From: Clostridium ragsdalei P11
GTDB taxonomy: Bacteria; Bacillota; Clostridia; Clostridiales; Clostridiaceae
Reading direction: 5' to 3'
DNA: 47,592 nucleotides
Assembly (NCBI RefSeq): GCF_001675165.1
Contig: NZ_LROS01000021.1
Span: 1 to 47,592 of the forward strand
Position numbers and translations under genes: made by a program. Positions 26,133 to 34,488 of this stretch are shown here, one piece after another. The notes under the pieces were generated by a model. It did no database searches and was not told the origin of the DNA. It worked only from the letters and a program-made list of their open reading frames with translations. Within the stretch, counting starts at the first letter, position 1. The number at the start of each line of letters is the position of its first letter.

Positions 26133-28700
26133 TTAACACCTTGTTAAATTTTTCATACTTTCCGTTTTCCTAATAGCTCTTCCAGTAAAGCTTTCCTTTG
26201 AGTTAATAACATCTTTCAAAGTGCCTTCTACAATAACTTTACCCCCATCTTTTCCGCCTTCTGGTCCCATATCTACTATCCATCCTGCTGCTTTTATAAC
26301 ATCCAAATTATGTTCTATAACTATAAGAGTATGCCCTGCTCTAAGAAGTTTATCAAAAATAACAAGCAGCTGAGATACATCATGAAAATGCAGTCCATTT
26401 GTAGGCTCGTCAAAGATATATACAGTCTTTCCTTTAGCTTTTCTGCTGAGTTCCTTTGCAAGTTTTACTCTTTGTGCCTCTCCTCCACTTAAGGTTGTGG
26501 CACTTTGACCAAGCTTTATATATCCAAGTCCTACTTCTTTTAAAACTTCAAGAACTAAATGTATATCTTTGTAATCTTTAAAAAATTCTGATGCCTCATT
26601 GGCATCCATATCCAGCACATCAGCAATATTCTTTCCATTGATCTCATTTTTAAGCACTTCTTCTTTAAATCTCCTGCCTCCGCATTCATCACACTCTATC
26701 CATACATCCGGTAAAAAGTGCATTTCTATTTTTATCTGACCTTGCCCTTCACAATAGGGGCATCTTCCTTTTACTGAGTTAAAGCTGAAATAATCAAAGC
26801 TCATATGGTGCTTTTTAGCATATTTTGTATTTGCAAAGACTTTTCGTATTTTATCAAACACTCCTATATAGGTAGCTGGATTAGATCTTGGCGTTCTTCC
26901 TATAGGCTCCTGTGAAACATTTATGACCTTATCCAAGTCTTCATATCCTAAAATTTCACTGTAATGTTCTATTTTATTATCTGCTTTGTTTAATAAATTT
27001 TCTAAGAGAGGTTTTAAAGTTCTGCTTATTAAACTGCTTTTTCCACTGCCGCTGACTCCTGTTACAACATTTAATGTATTTAACCTGAAGTGTGCTGTAA
27101 TACTTCTTAAATTATTTAAATTTGCACCTTTTATTGTAAGAAATCTATTATTTTCTAAATTGTTATACATAGTATCATTGACTTTTAAAGTTTTACTCAA
27201 ATATTTTCCTGTTAGTGAATTACTATTATTTTTAATAACATCTAAGCTTCCCTGTGCTATTATTTCTCCACCTAAAACCCCTGCATAAGGGCCTATATCT
27301 ACAATATAATCTGCATGCTTAATTATTTCTTCATCATGTTCTACAACAATTACTGTATTTCCCTTATCTCTTAACTTAAAAAGTGTGCCTACTAGATTTT
27401 CTAAATCCCGCGGATGCAGTCCTGTTGATGGCTCATCTAAAACATAAGTTATACCTGTAATCTCACTGCTAAGCTGTGCAGCCAGCCTCACCCTCTGTCC
27501 TTCACCTCCAGATAAGGTAGGTGCACTCCTGTTTAAAGATAAATAGTGAAGACCAACATCATTTAAAAAAGATAATCTCTTATATATCTCTAAAATTATT
27601 TCCTTTGACATCTTGAATATAGAATTTGGAACATGTTCATATACATCTTTGATAAAGCTTAAAGCTTCTCTCACAGACATATTTGAAACCTCCGATATTG
27701 TTCTTTTTCCTATCCTGACGCTATTTGCTTCTTTTGATAGCTTTGTACCCTTGCAGACACTGCAAGTATCGAAGCTCATAAATTGTGCATACTTTTTTCT
27801 TGTTACTTCGGAATCTGTTTCATAATAAAGTCTAGTTAACTCCGTAACAATTCCTTTAACAGGTTTAAGCGTAGTTTTACCTCCCATTATAGATGGATAC
27901 TCTAGCTTTTCTTCTCCTGAGCCATACAGTATTACGTTTTGAAAACTCTTAGGTAAGTCTTTCCAGGGTGTTTCAATATCTAAATTATAATGATCAAATA
28001 CAATATCTAAAGGTCCTGTTGGCCATGTAGTTTTATTATTTTCTCTAAGATTTCCAAACCAATTAATAGCCCCATCTAAAATGCTTAAACTTTCATCACC
28101 AATTAAAAGCTTTAGATCAACTTCCTGTGTGACGCCAAGCCCCTTACAATGAGGACACATTCCCTGAGGAGTATTGGAACTGAAATGTGCTGACATGAGA
28201 GGTTTAATAAAGGTATGACAGTTAGGACATTCACTTTTTTTATTTTTATAAAGCAGTATTTTTATTTCCGTTTTACAATTTTCACAAGTTCTAATCCCTA
28301 TTCTGGAATATAAAAGACGCAGGTAATCAGAAATTTCCGTCAAGGTTCCAACAGTAGATCGCGGATTGCTGCTTATACTTTTTTGCTCTATGGCAAGGGA
28401 TGGGGTTAAACCTGAAATGTATTCAACCTTTGGCTTTTCAATTTTTCCCACACTTCTTTTTGCAAAGGTGGATAAACCTTTAATAAATCTTCGTTGTGCT
28501 TCAGCATGTATTATATCGAATACTAAAGTAGATTTACCGCTTCCACTGACTCCAGTAAATACAATGAGTTTATTCTTGGGTAGTTTCAAAGAAACGTTTT
28601 TAAGATTATGATGCTTTGCACCTTTTATAACAATCATATTATCTTCAGATTCTTCATTAATACTTTCATTTATTATAAGTTCTCTAAGCTTAGTACTCAT
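26133..28700 (-). CDS. UvrA-like ABC ATPase (UvrA2/drug-resistance type)
   Basis: The 855-residue soluble protein has two ABC ATPase halves: Walker A GVSGSGKSTLV near residue 50 and GVSGSGKSSLI near 550, signatures LSGGEGQRVRLAAQLSS and LSGGEAQRVKLAKELS, and zinc-binding Cys pairs (CENC...CPNC, CPHC, CPYC...CDEC). It is shorter than housekeeping UvrA (about 940 residues) and matches the UvrA2/DrrC-like group linked to tolerance of DNA-binding drugs rather than to core excision repair. It has no membrane segment. The ATG follows AAGAGGTGT. It lies 72 bases after a MerR-GyrI regulator that probably controls it in response to a drug-like ligand. A terminator copy lies directly downstream. Confidence 0.88.
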   Translation of the reverse strand: MSTKLRELIINESINEESEDNMIVIKGAKHHNLKNVSLKLPKNKLIVFTGVSGSGKSTLVFDIIHAEAQRRFIKGLSTFAKRSVGKIEKPKVEYISGLTPSLAIEQKSISSNPRSTVGTLTEISDYLRLLYSRIGIRTCENCKTEIKILLYKNKKSECPNCHTFIKPLMSAHFSSNTPQGMCPHCKGLGVTQEVDLKLLIGDESLSILDGAINWFGNLRENNKTTWPTGPLDIVFDHYNLDIETPWKDLPKSFQNVILYGSGEEKLEYPSIMGGKTTLKPVKGIVTELTRLYYETDSEVTRKKYAQFMSFDTCSVCKGTKLSKEANSVRIGKRTISEVSNMSVREALSFIKDVYEHVPNSIFKMSKEIILEIYKRLSFLNDVGLHYLSLNRSAPTLSGGEGQRVRLAAQLSSEITGITYVLDEPSTGLHPRDLENLVGTLFKLRDKGNTVIVVEHDEEIIKHADYIVDIGPYAGVLGGEIIAQGSLDVIKNNSNSLTGKYLSKTLKVNDTMYNNLENNRFLTIKGANLNNLRSITAHFRLNTLNVVTGVSGSGKSSLISRTLKPLLENLLNKADNKIEHYSEILGYEDLDKVINVSQEPIGRTPRSNPATYIGVFDKIRKVFANTKYAKKHHMSFDYFSFNSVKGRCPYCEGQGQIKIEMHFLPDVWIECDECGGRRFKEEVLKNEINGKNIADVLDMDANEASEFFKDYKDIHLVLEVLKEVGLGYIKLGQSATTLSGGEAQRVKLAKELSRKAKGKTVYIFDEPTNGLHFHDVSQLLVIFDKLLRAGHTLIVIEHNLDVIKAAGWIVDMGPEGGKDGGKVIVEGTLKDVINSKESFTGRAIRKTESMKNLTRC

Positions 28701-28772
28701 ATTACACCTCTTTCAAACTTCTACTTGAAAGAATAATGCATCCAGTAACTGGAGAGTCAATACTTATTTTAA

Positions 28773-29603
28773 TTATTTGATTGGAACTATAAGTTCAGTT
28801 ACATAATTTTCTTCATTTACTGTGCTCATTATGTCTACAAGATAATTATCTATAGGCTCACCGCAAACTTCATATCCATTTTCATAAATGTATTTAAATA
28901 TTTTTCTATAAGTATCTATCATATTGTCATAACTTCCATAGTTAACAGCAGTAACAGCTTTAAATCCTCCAAATTTTCTAACTAAGCCATCTATTTCTCT
29001 ATCTTCAGATACAGATATACAAACTTCAATATCATAATCATCCTTTACTTTTTCTTCATAATCAATACAGGTATCATAATATACTGCCATAGCATTCTTT
29101 ATAATATGAAATTTATTTCTTTCAACTAATGAAATCAGCTTACAATACCGAACTGTAAAATCTTCAATAGTGCAAGGTCCCTTACTCCTTAAATAAGCAA
29201 CATAAGATACAGGTATTTCTTTTATCTCAATTTTAAAGTCCTCATGTTTTTTCTTCTTACTTTCTTTTATAAAGAACTGCAATTTTGTTTTTAACATTTT
29301 TAAATCGCTAATTTTATTATCAATCTCCATACATTTTTCATTGATTTTTCTTGTATTATACTCTAAATCTTCTCTGCCTAAAAGCACCTTTATTTCCTTT
29401 AATGAAAAACCTGCTTCCTTAAAATGCTTGATCACAAGTACCAAAGCCAATTGATCATTTGAATAATACCTATAATTACTGTCTGGATCGATCTTTCTTG
29501 GTATAAGTAGTTTTATTTCATCATAATATCTGAGTGTTTTTATTGGAATATTGCATATTTTAGATACCGGTCCTATTTGATAAAGTTTTTTACTTTCATC
29601 CAT
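28773..29603 (-). CDS. MerR-family regulator with GyrI-like effector domain
   Basis: The 276-residue protein has a MerR winged helix (residues 6-75: YQIGPVSKICNIPIKTLRYYDEIKLL), a connecting helix (80-115) and a GyrI/SOUL-like ligand-binding domain (120-276). BmrR-type members bind lipophilic cations and activate drug-resistance genes by untwisting a promoter with a long spacer. The ATG at 29603 has AGGAG about 13 bases upstream in a leader that is repeated at 31284. It is the first gene before the UvrA-like ATPase and likely activates itself and that gene. Confidence 0.88.
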   Translation of the reverse strand: MDESKKLYQIGPVSKICNIPIKTLRYYDEIKLLIPRKIDPDSNYRYYSNDQLALVLVIKHFKEAGFSLKEIKVLLGREDLEYNTRKINEKCMEIDNKISDLKMLKTKLQFFIKESKKKKHEDFKIEIKEIPVSYVAYLRSKGPCTIEDFTVRYCKLISLVERNKFHIIKNAMAVYYDTCIDYEEKVKDDYDIEVCISVSEDREIDGLVRKFGGFKAVTAVNYGSYDNMIDTYRKIFKYIYENGYEVCGEPIDNYLVDIMSTVNEENYVTELIVPIK

Positions 29604-29612
29604 TGTATTAAT

Positions 29613-29647
29613 CAGCTCCTATATAAACGCAGTTAACTATATTTTAC
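29613..29647 (-). repeat. 35-base leader repeat, copy 1
   Basis: Matches 31284-31318 at 32 of 35 bases. On the minus strand it contains TTAACTGCGTTTATATAGGAG, that is the end of a promoter region and the ribosome binding site of the MerR gene. It may hold a regulator site shared by both units. Confidence 0.75.
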
Positions 29648-29657
29648 ACTTTTCAAA

Positions 29658-29725
29658 ATACCTTTAGCAAATTAAAAGCGCCAACTCACTGATTACAATA
29701 AGTTGACGTTATTTCATATCTTTAT
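29658..29725 (-). repeat. 68-base terminator repeat, copy 2
   Basis: The second copy overlaps the stop codon of the Cys-rich gene (29722-29724) and ends it with the same hairpin as at 26054-26121. Confidence 0.9.
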
Positions 29726-30270
29726 TTCCATATAGTCCCTTGTGGGATTATTTTCATAAGGCACTTCTCATCACCCATTTTTATACTTTTTAACAACTCC
29801 ACATCTACTTTACACCCAAAGGCTTTTTCAAAAAGAACTTTACTATAACCTGTTGTGCATTGACACCAGGTATTTGTCTCTAATCTATCAGCACCTTCAA
29901 GCATTGGGCATGAACAAAAAGAAAATTGAAGATATAGTTGTCCATTTTCTGAATACAAGCCTGCTGCTTTTGCTTTGTCTAAGCTTCCAAATTCGTCCAT
30001 ATTTGAAGATGCTTCTACCAGTTCTTTCACCAATTTTAATTTTTCATCCATTCCATATCCGCACTGACAATGCATTCTTATCTCCTTGACAGTAGAATTA
30101 TCAAAATGCTTTTCTAATCTCTTCATTGTGGACTTCACCCATGTAGGATTATCCTCTGTTTTTGCAAGTTCATCTTTTCCATATACTATTTCCTTTGCGG
30201 TTTCATCATTACTAGCACTTTTGACAGCTCCATAAATTACTTGTTCCTGAATTTTTCTTATATCAAACAT
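29722..30270 (-). CDS. Cys-rich protein of unknown function (DUF6144-like)
   Basis: The 182-residue soluble protein has three Cys clusters, HCQCGYGMD, FCSCPML and WCQCTTGY, suggesting a metal or Fe-S site. It resembles, by memory of its Cys pattern, the uncharacterised DUF6144 family; I am not certain. The longer frame uses a TTG at 30288, but the ATG at 30270 has AGGGAG eight bases upstream and is chosen. A copy of a piece of this gene lies at 38896-38957. It sits between two regulators with GyrI-like domains and may share their stress or drug-response theme. Confidence 0.7.
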   Translation of the reverse strand: MFDIRKIQEQVIYGAVKSASNDETAKEIVYGKDELAKTEDNPTWVKSTMKRLEKHFDNSTVKEIRMHCQCGYGMDEKLKLVKELVEASSNMDEFGSLDKAKAAGLYSENGQLYLQFSFCSCPMLEGADRLETNTWCQCTTGYSKVLFEKAFGCKVDVELLKSIKMGDEKCLMKIIPQGTIWK

Positions 30271-30373
30271 TTTTTGAACTCCCTTCAACTCGAACTATAT
30301 CTCTGTTACAGTTCTTATTATAGTAGAATGTCTGTTTTTTTACTTCTGAATTCTTGCCCTATTTATGTCATCT

Positions 30374-31207
30374 TCAAATAATCGGTATGCACAGATCCAT
30401 CACAACACACATGTTTTTCCAATTAATAGAATGATAAATATCTAGTCCATACCTTTCATCCATTTTATAACCGCTATTTGCCAGCCAAACATTAAACAAG
30501 CCTTGAAAAGTAGTAAAAATATCCTGTACTAGCCCATCAAATCTATAAATCGCAAATTTACCACCTCGAATAGTTGTAACATTATGAAAAGAACAATCTT
30601 TATCAACTGTCATACATATGTCATATAAACATTGGTCTATACGTGTAACAGATGGATCAGCATAGGATCTTTCAATTAAAAGTGTATCTTCTTTTAATTG
30701 ATCTTTATATTTTTCTATAAAATCAAGCCAGTTTTTTCCAAGTTCAATATAGTTTCCAATATGCCTTTCACATATAACTACAAAATCATCCAGTTCTTGT
30801 ATAATGACCTGCTTATCATATTCTTCAAAAGATTGAAATCTAGCAACCTTGTCCTCACAAAAAGGATTTGGTACACATTCTGTATACTTACCCTTTCGAA
30901 ATTCAGCCGGAGAAATATTATTGTGCTTCTTAAATACTGAACTGTAATTTGACGGACTATATCCATAATCATAGCCTATATCAGTAATTAATTTGTCCTT
31001 TTCAACCTTAAGTCTAAAAGCACTTTGTTCCATTTTTAAGCGTTTGATAAAAGCATATATGCTTTCTCCTGTTTCTGCCTTAAAAATTCTACTGAAATAA
31101 TATTTTGATAAATGGCAATAATTTGCAACATCTTCAATTGAAATCTCCTCGTCTAAATGCTGCATTATATAATCAATACTTTTGATTACCAATTCGTTCG
31201 AGATCAT
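30374..31207 (-). CDS. AraC-family regulator with GyrI-like effector domain
   Basis: The 277-residue protein has an N-terminal pair of AraC helix-turn-helix motifs (residues 8-105; SIEDVANYCHLSKYYFSRIF and GYSPSNYSSVFKKHNNISP) and a C-terminal GyrI-like domain (about 120-277). The HTH-first order is that of the Rob/SoxS-like regulators with drug-binding tails. The frame extends to an ATG at 31222, but that codon overlaps the GGGGGT ribosome binding site; the ATG at 31207 with seven-base spacing is chosen. It is the second GyrI-type regulator in this cluster. Confidence 0.85.
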   Translation of the reverse strand: MISNELVIKSIDYIMQHLDEEISIEDVANYCHLSKYYFSRIFKAETGESIYAFIKRLKMEQSAFRLKVEKDKLITDIGYDYGYSPSNYSSVFKKHNNISPAEFRKGKYTECVPNPFCEDKVARFQSFEEYDKQVIIQELDDFVVICERHIGNYIELGKNWLDFIEKYKDQLKEDTLLIERSYADPSVTRIDQCLYDICMTVDKDCSFHNVTTIRGGKFAIYRFDGLVQDIFTTFQGLFNVWLANSGYKMDERYGLDIYHSINWKNMCVVMDLCIPII

Positions 31208-31552
31208 AATACATACCCCCATTGCTTTGTTGCTGATGGCGTCATAATTAGTTTTAGTAGTTACTCCATTTCATTATGCAAATCAACTCCTATATAAACG
31301 CAGTTAAATACATTTTACCATAAGGCATCTCTAATAATATAGAAAACTTAAATACTAAGTTTAAGGATAGAAATTTAAATCACTTTTTTCATGCTGATGA
31401 TACATTATATCAAAAGCAGTATCTTATTTTTTACTTTTTAACTTCAATTTATTGTCCCTGCAACAAAATGAATGATATAATTACATAAATTCAAACTAGT
31501 AAATACAATATAATGAGCATAAAAGATATATAAGAAGAGGTGCAATTAACAT
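31208..31552. other. Divergent intergenic region with leader repeat and promoter
   Basis: It holds leader repeat copy 2 (31284-31318), which on the minus strand delivers a ribosome binding site (AGGAG) to a six-codon frame MKWSNY ending near 31240, probably a leftover of a lost gene. On the plus strand a promoter for the HutD-like gene is TTGTCC (31452-31457), 18-base spacer, TATAAT (31476-31481) with extended TG. The 20 bases 31472-31491 are identical to 14076-14095. Confidence 0.6.
31284..31318 (-). repeat. 35-base leader repeat, copy 2
   Basis: Partner of 29613-29647, here without the MerR gene behind it. Confidence 0.75.
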
Positions 31553-32170
31553 ATGAACTATAATGTAGAATTACTAAGGCAAGAAAGTTATAAACCAACA
31601 TTTTGGTCTGGAGGCATGGCTACAGAACTGACAACATATCCATTAAATTCTGATTATGCTAGCAAAAACTTTTTATGGAGGTTGGGGGTTGCTAAAATTG
31701 ATATAGCTGAATCTACTTTTAGTAATCTACCAAAAGTTTCGCGTAAATTCATGGTTATAGAAGGGAAAATAACTCTCGACCATGAAAATAGGTACAAGAA
31801 GCTACTTAACTCCTTCGATCAAGACAACTTTATGGGGGATTGGAAAACTAAAACTTATGGTAAAGCTTCTGTTTTTAATTTAATGACAAGGGAAAATTAT
31901 AATGGTGAATTACTTCACCTTAATATTAGTCCTAACAAACAACTTAAATTTGAACATAAAACCCCATTAAATAAAGATTTGGTGGCAATTTGTTTTTACA
32001 CTGTAAATGGTGGATTTGTCTCTACTATTAATGATAAAGTTTTTGAAACTGTTAAAAATGATTTAATTTTAATTAACTGTGTAAATTCAAGCCATAATCA
32101 TGAATTTATGCTTTCTAACAATACTTCAGAAATTACTAATATAATTGTAAGCATAATTTATAGTAATTAG
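31553..32170 (+). CDS. HutD/Ves-family cupin-like protein
   Basis: The 205-residue protein shows the HutD family pattern: WSGGMATELTTYP near residue 18, FLWRLGVAKID, STFSNLPKVSRKFMVIEG and a C-terminal beta-rich half. HutD proteins are bicupin folds associated with histidine use or, as Ves, with cold-inducible genes; their reaction is not known. The ATG follows AGAGGTG. It is a single-gene unit closed by a terminator at 32204-32230. No hut genes are nearby. Confidence 0.75.
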   Translation: MNYNVELLRQESYKPTFWSGGMATELTTYPLNSDYASKNFLWRLGVAKIDIAESTFSNLPKVSRKFMVIEGKITLDHENRYKKLLNSFDQDNFMGDWKTKTYGKASVFNLMTRENYNGELLHLNISPNKQLKFEHKTPLNKDLVAICFYTVNGGFVSTINDKVFETVKNDLILINCVNSSHNHEFMLSNNTSEITNIIVSIIYSN

Positions 32171-32203
32171 CTTATTTAACTCTAAATTACTTTCGTATAA
32201 AAT

Positions 32204-32230
32204 CCCACCTTTTTGTTCTATTTAGGTGGG
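32204..32230. terminator. Bidirectional terminator
   Basis: CCCACCT and AGGTGGG form the stem with A/T-rich flanks on both sides. It ends the converging HutD-like and hydrolase genes. Confidence 0.7.
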
Positions 32231-32247
32231 ACTTTTCACATCCTATA

Positions 32248-33228
32248 TTATAAAAAACATTGTACATTTTTTTCTTCTTTACTTATTTTTGATAATGCAT
32301 CAAAAACTAGGTCAGGCTGATCCATCATCAAGAAATGCCCTGCATCAGGAATTATGAATATATCTTTATTTGGCGCCTTTATATCTTTAAAATAATCTTC
32401 AGCTATAACATGTGGGGCTTGCCAATCCCTTTCCCCCAAAATATAATATACCGGCACCTTATATTCTTTGGATTCTCTGCGTAGATTAAAGTCCTCAAGA
32501 AAACTGTAAACCTTTGAATTTGCTTTAAAAATCTTCATGAATGCTATAATATCGGAGAACTTAAAAATAGGACTTTTAAGTACAGCTATCCATATATCAA
32601 TGCCTATCTCCATACCTAATTTGTATTTTCCCTGAAGCTTACGAACTACATTACATTTTCTTAAAAACTCTTTATCAAAAACAGTTTTGCTGCCAGGATA
32701 TTCACCTATACTTTCAAGCTTTTTTAATGATTTTTTATCATCTGCATTTTTGATCATTTCTTTAACTTTGTTATAGCCTACCTGCTCATTTTCCACCATA
32801 CCAATAACCTGTCCAGCACCAATATAATACTCTACGTCTTCCGGATGCTTTCTGATAAATACCGACCCAAGAACACTTCCCCAGGAATGGCCAAATATAA
32901 CAATCTTTTTCTTTTTATATTTTTTCTTAAGATACTGGATAACTTCAAATAAGTCCTGAAGCATCAAATCTATTGTAGGAAGTTTATCTGGATTTTTCGT
33001 GAGGGTCTTCCCAGCACCCCTCTGGTCCCAATGAACTACAGTATATATTTCTTCCCATCTATCTTGAAATAATCCTGTAAATAAGGATTCTGCCGAACCT
33101 GGCCCTCCATGTAAAAATAGCATTACAGGATTATCAAAGCTTGTTCCTAGATGATACAGGAACTGATCTATTCCATTAATCCTTACATATTCAGAAGTAC
33201 ATATTAACCTGTTGTTTTTATTTCTCAT
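32248..33228 (-). CDS. Alpha/beta hydrolase, proline iminopeptidase-like (S33)
   Basis: The 326-residue soluble enzyme has the oxyanion-loop motif HGGPGSAE (about residue 40), WDQRGAGKT, nucleophile elbow GHSWGS (Ser near 115), Asp in ILGERDWQAP and His in DAGHFLMMDQP. HGGPG plus WDQRGxG are marks of the prolyl aminopeptidase group, which removes N-terminal proline, but many members hydrolyse other amides or esters. Length is normal. It overlaps the upstream MarR gene by eleven bases, so it is translated with it and probably under its control. Confidence 0.85.
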   Translation of the reverse strand: MRNKNNRLICTSEYVRINGIDQFLYHLGTSFDNPVMLFLHGGPGSAESLFTGLFQDRWEEIYTVVHWDQRGAGKTLTKNPDKLPTIDLMLQDLFEVIQYLKKKYKKKKIVIFGHSWGSVLGSVFIRKHPEDVEYYIGAGQVIGMVENEQVGYNKVKEMIKNADDKKSLKKLESIGEYPGSKTVFDKEFLRKCNVVRKLQGKYKLGMEIGIDIWIAVLKSPIFKFSDIIAFMKIFKANSKVYSFLEDFNLRRESKEYKVPVYYILGERDWQAPHVIAEDYFKDIKAPNKDIFIIPDAGHFLMMDQPDLVFDALSKISKEEKNVQCFL

Positions 33229-33790
33229 AATTTTTCCTATCCTTTCTTTGATTTTTTCTTATATTTTCAAACTCCTTTAATATTCTTGCTGCGTCATCTT
33301 TCTGACTTTCATCTACTTTTAAATTACTATGTTCTTCAAAACCATCTTGTTCTTCACCATCAAATTGATACAGTTTTTTAAGCATTCCCCAAATAGTTTC
33401 TAACTCTTCAGTTGAAAAATCCTTAAAAAGCTGTGCCATGAACAATATTCCTTTTTCTGAAACTTGATACAATACCTGTTTTCCAGCTTCCGTAATTATT
33501 ACATTGACAGCACGCCTATCTTCAGGATTAGGTATAACATCAACATATCCCTTTTTCTGCATGACAGTAACAATTTGTTTTACATTTTGTTTAGTGGAAC
33601 CAAGCTTTCTTGCAATATTATTGAGGGTAGTTTTACCTTCAGATAAATGAGCAATTGCAACCATTGTCATATACTGCCTTGAAGTCAAATTTCCCAGGTA
33701 TTCATCTCCTCTTACCTGAAGTTTATTGGCCAGTGAAAATAAGGTGGCATAGGTTTGTTCCATTAAAAATATTTCTCTATATGTATCCAT
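33218..33790 (-). CDS. MarR-family transcriptional regulator
   Basis: The 190-residue protein has a winged helix (about 35-120: SRQYMTMVAIAHLSEG, TLNNIARKLGSTKQNVKQI and PEDRRAVNVIITEAG as the wing). The C-terminal tail of about 45 residues is charged and longer than usual. The ATG follows TGGAGG. It is cotranscribed with the hydrolase. Two near-identical boxes upstream (33809-33824, 33854-33869) are its probable binding sites. Confidence 0.87.
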   Translation of the reverse strand: MDTYREIFLMEQTYATLFSLANKLQVRGDEYLGNLTSRQYMTMVAIAHLSEGKTTLNNIARKLGSTKQNVKQIVTVMQKKGYVDVIPNPEDRRAVNVIITEAGKQVLYQVSEKGILFMAQLFKDFSTEELETIWGMLKKLYQFDGEEQDGFEEHSNLKVDESQKDDAARILKEFENIRKNQRKDRKNYEK

Positions 33791-33808
33791 AAAAATTTTC
33801 CTCCATTA

Positions 33809-33869
33809 GTCAATATATTGTCTAATTATAGTTTAATGATATTTTTTATATTTGTCAATACATTGTCTA
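33809..33869. promoter_or_regulatory. Two MarR-type operator boxes
   Basis: GTCAATATATTGTCTA (33809-33824) and GTCAATACATTGTCTA (33854-33869) differ by one base and lie 45 bases apart start to start. Each holds a CAAT/ATTG dyad. The first lies at the MarR start, the second overlaps the -35 box of the plus-strand promoter at 33864-33892. Confidence 0.65.
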
Positions 33870-33892
33870 TTATTTTATCCGATGACTATATA
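33864..33892 (+). promoter_or_regulatory. Probable promoter of the hydrogenase operon
   Basis: TTGTCT (33864-33869), 17-base spacer, TATATA (33887-33892). It overlaps MarR box 2 and the recurring element at 33873-33907. Confidence 0.5.
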
Positions 33893-33976
33893 ATAAAAAA
33901 CTCCCATACTACCAATACTATCTTAAGAATATAAAATGAAAGATGGTGAAAAAACTGCGGCACAGCAGGAAATATT

Positions 33977-34459
33977 ATGGATGTATGCAAATTAGATAAC
34001 GAAAAACTAAAAGAACTATCTTCCTATATAGATAGTTTGGAAGAAAAAGAAGGTTCACTTATAAGTGTACTTCACAGAGCTCAGGATATATTTGGATACC
34101 TTCCTGAAGAATTACAAACATTTATTGCAAATAAACTTGACATTAGTGCAGCAAAAGTATTTGGCGTAGTTACTTTCTATTCATACTTTACAATGAAGCC
34201 CAAAGGTAAACATGTAATAAGCATATGCATGGGTACAGCTTGTTTTGTTAAGGGTGCAGAAAACATTTTAGAAGAATTTAGGAATCAGCTTAAAGTAAAA
34301 GATGGATTTACCACAGAAGACGGATTGTTCACTATAGATATTTTAAGATGTGTTGGAGCTTGCGGCCTTGCACCAGTAGTTGTAGTTGACGGAACAGTCC
34401 ATGGAAAAGTAAAGGTCGAAGATGTTAAAGGAATATTAAGTCAATATACCTTAAAATAA
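33977..34459 (+). CDS. hydC: NuoE-like [2Fe-2S] subunit of bifurcating hydrogenase
   Basis: The 160-residue subunit is of the 24-kDa thioredoxin-like ferredoxin family. Four Cys bind one [2Fe-2S] cluster: Cys84 and Cys89 (CMGTAC), Cys125 and Cys129 (CVGAC). With the next two genes it builds the HydABC-type electron-bifurcating [FeFe] hydrogenase, which couples NAD(P)H and reduced ferredoxin to H2 formation or the reverse. The ATG follows AGGA. The symbol follows the HydABC naming; HymA and HytD-like names are also in use. Confidence 0.92.
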   Translation: MDVCKLDNEKLKELSSYIDSLEEKEGSLISVLHRAQDIFGYLPEELQTFIANKLDISAAKVFGVVTFYSYFTMKPKGKHVISICMGTACFVKGAENILEEFRNQLKVKDGFTTEDGLFTIDILRCVGACGLAPVVVVDGTVHGKVKVEDVKGILSQYTLK

Positions 34460-34488
34460 ATATCAGAAATTTATGTGGAGGAAAATAT

